The position numbers were made by a program, and so were the translations under genes. A stretch of 64,000 nt of DNA from Closterium sp. NIES-65 (Eukaryota; Streptophyta; Zygnematophyceae; Desmidiales; Closteriaceae): the NCBI GenBank assembly GCA_948144175.1, contig CANXME010000232.1, positions 1 through 64,000 on the forward strand, read 5' to 3'. The notes under the pieces were generated by a model that did not search any database, was not told the DNA's origin, and saw nothing but the letters and a program-made list of their open reading frames with translations. Below, piece by piece: positions 32,846-42,900 of this stretch (position 1 is its first letter; every line of letters begins with the position of its first letter).

Positions 32846-34294
32846 TATATTAGTGCTGAGGGTGACTGTTACCTATATATGCCGCCTGACCCAGGCATAG
32901 AGTGTGCTGCTCTATGTGCCAGTGAGTCTGCTGCTCCAGGTACTAGTGAGCCAAATGGTCCAGGTGCTATTGCGTCAGCTCTCTCAGGTACTGCGCCTGC
33001 TGAGGCCTTGCACACTTTGACTCTTAACTTAGGAGCTTCCCGCTCTTTCTTCCGCGACTGCACCATACTCACACCGCTCAGTCGGCCGGTTGCTGTCTCC
33101 CTGGCGGACCCCTGTGGGGGCCTAGTCCTTGCACACTCCTCTACGGTTCTGCTGTGTCCGGCGGTCCCGTTTGGCTCTATGGGTGTCTTGTCCCGGCGGG
33201 AGCCGCTCTCTCCACCGAAGCTGCGTGAGTGGTTTGCTCGGCGCTGGAGCTGTGCTGTTGGAGCTGGAGGTCATGCTGCTACTGGAGCTGCTAGAGGCAC
33301 TGGGGCCGCTCGTCCCGGAGGTGCTCGTACTGGAGGTACTGGAGCTGCTGGGGCTGGTGGTGTTGTAGGAGTTGGAGCTGGAGTCGCTGGAGCTGTTCCT
33401 GCTGGAGGTGCTGCAGGTGCTGGAGCTAGTGGTACTGCAGGAGTTGAAGCTGGAGGCGCTGGAGCTGTTCCTACTGGTGGTGCTGCTAGTGCTGGAGCAA
33501 GTAGTGGTGCAGGAGTTGGAGCTGGAGGCACTGGAGCTGTTCCTGCTGGTGGTGCTGCTGGTGCTGGAGCTAGTGGTGCTGCAAGAGTTGGAGCTGGAGA
33601 CTCTGGAGCTGGTCCTGCTGGTGGTGCTGCTGGTGCTGGAGCTAGTGGTGCTGCAGGAGTTGGAGCTGGTGACTCTGGAGCTGGGGGTCTTGGTGCTGTC
33701 TCTGCTAGTTCTGGAAGCGCTGCGCGGCCGCGGCCGTACTTTGTTCCACTCCTTCAGCAGGTTCTTGGTCTCCCGCCCTCTACTGGTACTACTCCTCCCT
33801 TATTGTGTGCGACGCCTGACCAGTCACAGTCACAGTTACCGCGAGCCTCCCCGCTGCCTGGTCCTTCTCCTTACACTGGACCGACCGGAGGTCTTGCTGA
33901 GCGTCATGAGCCTGCGTCTCGCCCTGCGTCACCTGTTCGCTCTGCTCGCACTAGTCGTCGTGTTCCGCGTCCACGTCCTCCTCCTGACCCTGGCACGCAC
34001 CAGATGGCACTCCGTCCTTCCTCTGTTCCACTGCGTATACCTCTGCCGTCTCCTCCTGCGTCCTCCCTTGCTGATGGTCCGGACCCCGAGTTTGACCCAC
34101 TTCGTGTTGCCAGCCCTATTGTCACGCGTCTGCTAGCTACTGTTGTCACTGGCCCTTCCTTTGAGTCCACTGCTCCGTCTGCCTTAGTTGCTGAGCTTGT
34201 CGACTTTGCTGCTCGCTGTCGTCTCGACTGCGTGGCTAGTCTTGTTACTGAGTCTGAGTCTGTCTGTCTCCATCCTTGGCACGGACGTCCTTGA
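32846..34294 (+). pseudogene. B5: gag C-terminus-protease-linker-RT frame lacking integrase
   Basis: This frame remains open for about 1.4 kb. It starts in the Gag C-terminus (SAEGDCYLYMPPDPGIE), passes the protease where LDSGAS is LNLGAS (catalytic Asp lost), and at about 33180 jumps directly into the linker motif SRREPLSP. All of the integrase and the pre-integrase zinc region are missing. Then come four 24-residue Ala/Gly repeats, the RPRPYF junction and the first part of RT (DFAARCRLD). The frame ends at 34294 after a shift near 34260. The join is in frame, so a deletion derivative may once have been translated; loss of the protease Asp and later frameshifts make it a pseudogene. Confidence 0.75.
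33392..33679 (+). repeat. Four 72-bp tandem repeats in the B5 linker
   Basis: Four consecutive units of exactly 72 bp encode variants of AVPAGGAAGAGASG and ten further residues. Units differ by point changes only and keep the reading frame. Confidence 0.85.
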
Positions 34295-35849
34295 CGACAC
34301 CTTGAGTGTTTTTCAGCTTCTGTACCTCATCTCGTGTCCATGCTGATTGCACCTGAAGGAGACCCGGATGCACTAGACATCCCGACCCCGCGCTCTTAGG
34401 CAGAGGCAATAGAGGGTCCCTACTCCTCTCAGTGGCAGTCAACCATGGACGCAGAGATGGCATCCTAGAAGTCCACAGGCACTTTTGCAACGACGTTCCC
34501 CCTCCTGGGGCGAACATCGTCAGAAGCATGTGGATTTTCAGGGTGAAGCGGCCGCCGGGTTCTCCACCTTTCTTCAAGGCTCGTTACGTTGCACGAGGCT
34601 TCAGTCAGCGACACAGAGTTGACTTCTTCCACACCTTCTCCCCGACCCTGAAGATGACCACTCTTCGGGTTCTGCTGCACGTCACCGCGCAGCGTGACTA
34701 CGAGCTTCATACTCTTGACTTCAGCACTTCCTACAGGGCAGCCTGAACGAGGAGATCTGGCTGCGCCACCCACCTGGTTTCACTGGGTCATTTCCACCTG
34801 GTACTCAGTGGAGCCTACGGCGGCCAGTCTACGGTCTCCGCCAGGCGCCTCGCGAGTGGCACGACACACGGAGGACGACTCTTGCAGCTCTTGGGTTTGC
34901 TACTTCTACGGCTGACCTGTCGCTGTTCCTACACACCGACACTTTGCTGCCGCCATTCTACATCCTCGTGTACGTCGACGACTTGGTCTTTGCCACTGCT
35001 GACACTGCGGCACTGACTCTAGTGAAGTCGGAGCGGCAAAAGAGACACACGTGCACATACCTCGGTGAGCTGCGCATCTATCTTGGCTTGCAGATCACCC
35101 AAGACAGAGCACGCCGCACCATCACCCTGACTTAGTCACACATGGTGAAGCAGGTCCTTCAGCGCTTCGACTTCCAGTACTCCTTGCCACAGTCCACTCC
35201 TTTGCCTACCGGTCACTTGCTCTCAGCTCTGCCTTCGGATGAGTCCGTAGAGCCGAGTGGCCCGTATCTTGAGCTTGTGGGCTGCCTCATGTACCTGATG
35301 ACCTGCACTTGATTCCTTAGCATACTGGCACGCTACGTTGCTCCCGAGAGACACCGACAAGAGCACTGGAAGGCCGCTAAGAGGGTGATGCGCTACTTGT
35401 GCAGTACGTCAGGCATGGAGCTCGTGCTTGGAGGACGGGGTCCAATCGTCCTCACTTGTCACGTAGACGCTTCTTGGGTTGACAACTTGGCTACGCAGCG
35501 GTCGTCATAGGATTACACCTGCAGCCTTGGCTCCGGTTCTGTTTCGTGGTGGTCTACCCGCTCGTCTTCTGTTCTCAGCTCCAGCTGTGAGGCTGAGATC
35601 TACGCACGAGCCATGGCTGCACAGGAGCTACGCTGGCTCACCTACCTGCTGATCGACCTGGGAGAGGCGCCTCGTTCTCCTCTAGTTCTGTACATCGAAA
35701 ACAAGGCCATGATTGCCTTGTGTCAGGAGCACAGACTGGAGCACAGAACAAAGCACATCGCTCTGCGTTGCTTCCTTGCTCGAGAGTTGCAGCAGCGTGG
35801 TCAGCTTCGTCTTGTTTACGTGGCCTCTCAGGCCAGCACTACTGATTTG
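34295..35849 (+). pseudogene. Reverse transcriptase/RNase H remnant of B5
   Basis: Broken pieces of family B RT include WIFRVKRPPGSPPFFKARYV (34530), LVYVDDLVFATADT (near 34970, active site kept) and RNase H (AMAAQELRWLTYLL near 35620). TAG replaces CAG at 35133-35135 and TGG at 34466-34468, and small deletions occur near 34735 and 35310. Homology stops at about 35849 within the RNase H C-terminus (QASTTD), where LINE-like sequence starts. Confidence 0.8.
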
Positions 35850-37628
35850 ACACAGTGGTTCGGCTTTGCAGGAATGCGCAGAGGATTACTGCTCAAAATA
35901 GCTACCTATTCTCCCACTTGCAAATTCAGGTTGTCGATCTACAGCAAACGTCCCGCGGTCTGTTCGGCGTAACCAAAGAATCTCTGATGACAATAGTTCT
36001 TCTCCAGTTGATATGACCTTTTCACCTGCCCTTCCACTGCTGCTGCTTCGCAGACGGTTTTTGCCCCTCCTTCCAAAGCAGCTTCAACCGCCTCAAAGGT
36101 GCAATCCCCCCGTTTTCGAATTTGGGGAAGTCAGTGAGCTTGCGCCCCGCAGAGTGAAAAACCCGCATGGGCCCTGCTGTGCCGGACGCCTGTGCCCCCT
36201 GGGCAGGAGCACTGAGGAGCAACTCCTTCCACCTCTAGGGCGCAGCTTCAAACGCCCTTCTTGCCAACCTAGCAGCCCCCTTCCCTCCCAGCTCCCTTTC
36301 CAGAGCAGCTAGGTCCTTAAGCACAGGGACGCCGTTGCCATCAAGCTGCACCAGGTCACCTAGCCGCTTCTCCCACAACGGCTTTGCGTCCTGCTGTCTC
36401 CCCACCGACGTGGTCTCGTTAAGCAAGAGGCGCTTGTTGAAGACGATCCGCTCCCCTTCCACCGCCTCTCTCGTACTTGCCTCAGGAAGAACTCCCAGCA
36501 GTGTTTTCATGAAATTCTCACACGCCACCTTCCAGCGAGCGCTTTTCCCCTCCCAGTGTCTCAGCAGCTTCTCATGGGCAAAAAACGTCTCAATGCCCAT
36601 AGGCAGATCAGCCACCCGCAGCATGAGATGCTTTTTTAGTTGATTCGTCTCCAGCGCCAGCAACCCGACACGCCTCGCCGTGAGGCACGCCAAGATCATT
36701 TCCGGATCCTGAACTCCCACCCGCCCCGAGTTTCCGCGGTGTACACAACAGCTCCTTGCTCCACAACCAAAACACCTTGTCCGTCGTTGCTTTGTTCCCG
36801 GACACATAGTTCTCAAATGTCTTCGAGATGGTCCCATACTGTTTGGCAGGTGGTGGGTAGACCTGCGCCTGGAACACCGCCTTCGGCATCGTATAACTGT
36901 TGACCACAGCCATTCGCGCAGTTGTTGGGAGGAACTTCTGCTCCCATCTTTTAACTTTTCCCGAGATATCCTCCGAAGTTTTCTCCCATGTTGGCAGGCA
37001 GCCACCCAAAGGAGTAACCCACACGCCCAGCAGCTTTTCGGCCTCGTCCTTCTGTGCCCATTTGAAACTGTGCGTCCGACCGGTTATTCTGCCGAGATTG
37101 TTCCCTACTGGCAGGACGACCGACTTGTCCCGGTGTGTCGCCAGCCCAGACGTCTGCTCGAACTTTGCCAGCACCTGCTTAGCTTCGATTAGCTCCTTCT
37201 TCCCCTCCTGAAACAAAGGTAGTGTCATCTGCGTACTCGATATACGCCAACCTTTCACTCGCCTTGCTGATATCCATCCGTTGTTTAAGGACCGCTTGCG
37301 CCAGCGGTTTGACCACGCACACGAAGAGGTAGGGCGCGAGGGGGTAGCCCTGCCGAACTCCAGAAACCACCTCCACTCCGTCACCCATCCAGCCATTTAC
37401 TAACAGCCTCGTCTTTGTCCCTGCATGCAAGCCTTCCACCCACTTCACGAAACGCTCCGGGAAGCCCATCGCCCTCATTGTCCGGAACAGGTAGCCGTGC
37501 CACACCGAGTCGAAGGTTTTTTTGAAGGCTACAAGTAAGAGGAAGAAAGCGGCACGCGAGGTCAGATTGGCCAGGAAATAACAGGCAACAACCGTGAGCT
37601 GCAGACCGAGGCCGTGAATCTCCGCGGA
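35850..37628 (-). pseudogene. 5'-truncated non-LTR (LINE/L1-like) retrotransposon
   Basis: Minus-strand sequence encodes an endonuclease-less remnant of a non-LTR RT. From the right it shows VAFKKTFDSVWHGYLF (motif A), VSGVRQGYPLAPYLF (motif B) and IEYADDTTFVS (motif C, catalytic Asp-Asp). Then come LAKFEQTSGL and the region before the RT zinc-binding domain (WSKELLCTPRKLG, GVQDPEMILACLTARRVGLL). Frame changes occur near 37205 and 36735. The tail, KFENGGIAPLRRLKLLW, ends at a stop at 36022. I see no poly-A/poly-T run or target duplication at the left end, so boundaries are approximate. The truncation at the start of RT is typical of incomplete LINE insertion. It lies between two family B fragments. 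Confidence 0.8.
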
Positions 37629-38057
37629 AACTACACCTTCAGCCTTGGTTCCAGCTCTGTTTCGTGGCGGTCTACCCGCTCGTCTTCTGTTCTCGGCTCC
37701 AGCTGTGAGGCTGAGATCTACGCGGGGGCCATGGCTGCACAGGAGCTACGCTGGCTCACCTACCTGCTGACTGACCTAGGAGAGCCGCCTCGTTCTCCTC
37801 CAGTTTTGTACGTAGACAACAAGGCCATGCTGGCCTTGTGTCGGGAGCACAGACTGGAGCACAGAACGAAGCACATTGCTCTTCGCTACTTCCTTGCTCG
37901 TAAGCTGCAGCAGCATGGTCAGCTGCGCCTTGCTTACGTGGCCTCTCAGGCGAACACTGCTGATATCTTTACCAAGGCACTTCCGCCTTGTGATCATCAG
38001 CGCTGCTGTACGATGCTAGGTCTTGTGCCTATGTGGCCTCACTTGCTCACTTCTTGA
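37629..38057 (+). pseudogene. RNase H fragment of family B element B10
   Basis: It starts abruptly at YTFSLGSSSVSWRSTRSS and continues unbroken to the normal end HLLTS at 38057. It includes SCEAEIYA and VDNKAMLAL of RNase H. The upstream part of the element is absent. The sequence overlaps homologous RNase H in B5, so B5 and B10 are not halves of one element. Confidence 0.82.
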
Positions 38058-38253
38058 CCTTGCTTGTACTGTGATCTTTCTAAACCTGCACTTGCTTGTT
38101 TACCTTATATATGGTCTTGCATGTGAACTGGCCTTGTGGCCTTGAACTTGTGCTCGGAATGTGTGGTGACGTTGTGATCCACCCTGAGCTCGCTTTGCTT
38201 TGCTTGACTCGTCTTGTGACCCCTTGTTCTCCCCCGCTTTGCCTATGGGGGTG

Positions 38254-38382
38254 TGTCAGACTTATATGATTTAGCCTGTTTAGGCTATAGTGGGGTAGCA
38301 CATATGGGGTACAACATATTTCTAGGGTTTGTACTAGTACCCAACCCTTTCCTCTAGAAAATTCATTCCTCATTTCTTCACA
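38254..38382 (+). repeat. 3' LTR of B10 (129 bp)
   Basis: It begins TGTCAGACTTATATG after CTATGGGGGTG and ends TTCTTCACA, with the B core GGGGTACAACATATTTCTAGGG. Its partner LTR is not in the window. Confidence 0.8.
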
Positions 38383-38797
38383 ATCATTACATTCATTTAA
38401 GCATGCGTGGAGTGTAACTGATTACCAGTATTTATAACATTTATTACATGTAATTATCACCACAACATCGAACGATAAAAGGATAGCATTTCTGCACAAA
38501 ATTACAAGAAAATGATTTTGTGACAAAATTCGTTTAAAAAGCTGCTATCAACATTCAAAACGGTTCAACATGTAGAATGGGAAGGGTGGTACTGCAGGTT
38601 ACAGTTTTTTTCTCATGTTTTATTTTAAAGTAACCATGAAAAAAAAAATTGTGAAAATCGATTGCAAAAGGCTGCTTCACAACCCAAAGAAGAGGCAACT
38701 AAGTCGTCGTAGGGTTGCAAAGCTTTTTAAAATAAGAATTGTAGAAAAGAACTTCTAACGGGCAAGTGTTCCTTCGCAATAGAAATGATGCCGGCAA
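38383..38797 (+). other. AT-rich sequence without recognisable gene or element
   Basis: About 415 bp of AT-rich sequence (poly-A and poly-T runs, for example near 38640) lie between B10's LTR and A3. I see no open frame with coding character. It ends GGCAA, the target duplication of A3. Confidence 0.6.
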
Positions 38798-39890
38798 TGT
38801 TGGTGTAAGGGCCTAATAAACTCAAGCTATTAAGACTTTATCACACTTAAAACCTCTCCTCGGGGTCACCTCCAAGGGTCCTTGGGTGCCTGGTACAAGA
38901 CCAGCCCCTATCCTCGGGTCCGAGTTTGTAGAGAGAGGGATCAAGAGGGACTTAGTCAAAACAGCAAGAGTACCTTGAACGTCGCGCAGCGTATCGTGCA
39001 GACCGTCGATCGGATTAAGCTGAGAATTTCCTATATCGAAGCTCACTCTAAGAGCTTTAAAATAAGCCAAGTTGCCTCGCGAAAAGTTCTGCCATTACGA
39101 AGTTATGGCTCGGACAGCGTTAGCCTAGCGTTGGAGTGCTAGCGTACTAGCGTTGACTCGGGTAGCATTTCGCCGTCGCACCGCGTAGAAAAGAAATTCC
39201 AGCAAGGAAGGAATTCGCTTGAATCAATTTTACTATGTTCAGGTACAAACAGAGAAGGAATAAATAGCTCTAGCTAGCAAGGACCTTGGGAATCAACCTG
39301 GGAACAACCAGGGATGATCCCAAATAATTCCAAGCAACAGAACCAACCTGGCTGGACAAAATAGCAAGTGATAGGTTGGTGAACAACCTCTGGTTCTGTT
39401 TTTCCAACCTGGGGAAACAACAACCAGGTTCAGGTCCTAAAAACAGAACCTGTTTTGTCTTTGCCCAACCAGCCAAATGCTGGTTCCGCTGGTTTCCCCT
39501 GGCCCTGTAGCATGCAGATACAGACAAACAACATCCAACCTTCACCTAAATTGTACCCCTATAGTGCCTGCCCTGCTACACTATAGTCAACCAAACAAAA
39601 CAGTACAATTTCGAGTTGGATAGAACTGAATCTGCGCAATCAAGTAAGTTGAACCGCAAAGCTTCCATCTTGGGTTCCTTTGCGAGCTCGTCCTTTCTGC
39701 TTGTACTGTTCATAGCGCGTACAATGTTATGCCGAAGCGCACATTTTGCGAGTACCTGCAAATGCTTCAAGCGAAAATTGCGAAAGCAAACAAACACACA
39801 AACATACCATTCACACGCAAATGCATTCGCACACGCATACTCGTACAAACAGACGGCAGGATGTCGTGCAATGTGAATTTGCACCCAACA
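38798..39890 (-). repeat. 3' LTR of A3
   Basis: A complete 1093-bp family A LTR in minus orientation, preceded by GGCAA and followed by the polypurine tract complement. Confidence 0.96.
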
Positions 39891-39904
39891 CACTCCCCCT
39901 CAGC
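39891..39904 (-). promoter_or_regulatory. Polypurine tract of A3
   Basis: On the minus strand GCTGAGGGGGAGTG lies directly upstream of the 3' LTR. Confidence 0.82.
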
Positions 39905-39932
39905 CTGCCGGCTGCATCCCCATCATTCCATA

Positions 39933-42900
39933 CTAGTTCATGCTCATTCCACTCATGCGCACACAACGCCAATGAGACTCATCCGCAAGCCTCTTGGTGA
40001 GGAAGTCTGCTGGCTGCTGGTGAGTCTTGATGTAGATTGGATTCACCGTCCCCCTCTTCACCTCCTTACGCAGCCAGTGCCACTTGATACGCATGTGCTT
40101 ATTCAGCCCATGAAGCACAGCGTTCCTGGCCATCCCAAGAGCTCCCTTGCTATCACAAAAGAGCGGCGTAGCAACCTTTTGCTCCTGGCCAATCTCCTCC
40201 AACAGCCTCCTCAGCCAAATCACCTCCTTCACCCCATGGAACATCGCCATGTACTCTGATTCCACAGAAGAGAGTGCTGTCTCCGTCTGCTTCTTTGACC
40301 TCCAACTAACCGGTCCTCCCCCAACTACGCAGATGTATCCTCCCACAGATGAGGAATCCTCCTTCTCAGAGGCCCACGTAGCGTCAGTAAAGCAAGTGAG
40401 AAAAAGCTTGCCTTCTCCAAGCCTCTCCCCCTTCTCTTTCAGCACCTCAACCCCTTTCTGCTTCACCTGTGCAGATGCGGAGTATTGAACTCCAATGCTT
40501 GGGTGAGAGTTCAGATACTTCACCACACGCTCAGCTGCATCCACCTGCTCCTCTGATGGATTCTGCACTACCCTAGCCAGCTGCCCAACCGAGAAAGAGA
40601 TGTCGGGTCTCGTGTGAACTGCTGCATACAAGAGGCTGCCCACCAAGGACTGAAATTGGTGCTGCTCCTCGGCTTCAACCCCTTCATCCTCTGCAGCTTT
40701 CACAAGCTTGAATTCTGCTGGCAGGGGAGTTGCAACCTTGCGCTCATTCTCAATTCCGTACTTCTCCCCAAGCTCCTTGATGAACTTCTCCTGGTGCAGC
40801 TTCAACCACCTGTGATCCAGATCCCTCTCCACGTGCATCCCGAGGTAGTACTTTACCTCCCCAAGGTTCTTGCACTTGAAGTTCTCCATCAGCTGCTGCT
40901 GCACCTTCTGGATCTCCTTCATGCTGCTGCTAAAGAGAAGAATGTCGTCCACATAGACCAGAAACAGCACCAGCTTCTCCCCCTCCCCCTTGAGAAAGAG
41001 GCTCTCATCACAGCTGCTGGTCCTGAATCCCATCTCCTCTAAAACAGCTGCCAACTTCTGGTACCAGCAGCGTGGCGCCTGCTTCAAGCCGTAGATGGAC
41101 TTTTTCAGCTTGCACACCCTGCCCGTACCATCCTCATACCCAGGTGGCTGCGTCATGAACACCTCCTCCTCTAAAATCCCGTTGAGAAATGCCGTTGATA
41201 TGTCCATCTGGATAATGAACTTCCCACTAACGGCTGCATCTGCCAACAAGACACGAAGGGTAGGGGGTTTGGCAGTGGGAGCAAAGATCTCATTGAAGTC
41301 CCGCTTCTCCTTCTGCATAAACCCCTTAGCCACCAACCTACTCTTGTAGATGGTGACCTGCCCCTTGTCGTCAGTCTTGATCCTTAGCACCCACTTGCAT
41401 TGTACCGCTTTCTTTCCCTCAGGCAGCACCACTAGTTCCCAAGTCCCATTCTCCAGCAGGCTCTGGTACTCAGCATCCCTGGAAGCTAGCCATTTGTCCC
41501 TATCTGGTCCAGCTAATGCCTCCTCCATGCTAGCTGGTTCCTCTGGTGCAGGGGCAAGAAAACAGTACGCAGGTTGATCCTCCTCATCCGGGTCATAGCC
41601 ATGCGGTAGAATCAGCAATGCCTCCTCGGTCCCAAGCTGCTGCTCCGCTACATCAGCTCCTGCAGTCAGCTTCTTAGTAGCCATACGGGTACGTCCTGGC
41701 CTGGAGACGGGTGTCTCCCATCCCTTCATAATAACACCCTTCGGCTTCTTAGTTTTCCCCTGCTGCTGCTCTCCTCCCTCGGATCCAGCAGCTCCACTAG
41801 TGCTACCGCTAATCTCCACACCATCACCTCCACCAGCAGGTGCCTCCTGCACCTTCTCTTTATCACCACCCTCTGCAGCTGCCTCCTCTCCCTCCTCCCA
41901 CACACTAGGAGTCAGGTCCAGCTGCATGGTAATCTGCTCCATCTGCTGGGACACCCTGGCCTCCGGCTGTTTCTCCCAGCTCCCATACATCATGCCCTCA
42001 ACAAACTTCACATCCCTGCTGTCAAACAACACACCCTTGGAAGGCTCCCACAGCAGCCATCCCTTGCTCTCAGCAGCCAGCCCCAAATGCACACACCAGA
42101 TTGCACTCGCCCCCAACTTACTGCGATAGGTCTTGGGGACGAGGGCGACTGCCATGCAACCGAACACCCTCAGCATGTCAACCGGCGGCTTCCTCCCAAG
42201 CCACCTCTCCAACGGCACCCACGAGTCATCCCCAACCTTTGTGAGTACCCTGTTCCTAGCGACGGTAGCGTGCCGAACAGCATGGGGCCACATCAAGTTG
42301 CCCAGCCCAGATTCTATGAGCAGCGCCCTAGCTGTCTCCAGAATTGTCCGGTTCGCCCGTTCTGCTACACCGTTGGACTGTGGGGTGTAAGCCGTGGTCA
42401 GCTCCCTCTGGATGCCCTGCTTCTTGAGCCAGGCCGTCATGTCAGTTCCAAGGAACTCACCACCCCGATCTGTCCTAATCCGCTTCACCACACACTCCGC
42501 TTGCTTCTCCACGAACGGCAGCCAATCGTCCCGAATCGTGGAGGCGGCGTGATCTTTCTGCTTCAGCGGATACGCCCACATTAGCCTGCTCCAGTCATCC
42601 ACTATGGTTAAGAAGTACCGCTCCCCCTTGTGCCCTTGCACCGGCAGCGGCCCCACCAAGTCCATGTGGACCAGCTCCAACGGCTTTTTGCTCCTGCCAG
42701 CCACACTATGGAAGGGGAAACGGGTGAACTTTGAAAGGAGGCAAATTTCACAGTTATCATCGGGTGGTTGTCCGTTCAGCTTTAAGCCCTTAACGGCTCC
42801 ATCCTTCTCCAGCTGCTTCAGCAAAGGCATTGCCACATGCCCCAAACGTCGGTGTGCAGTTGCCCAATCTGTCTCCCCAGATCTGGCCGACACTTTCACA

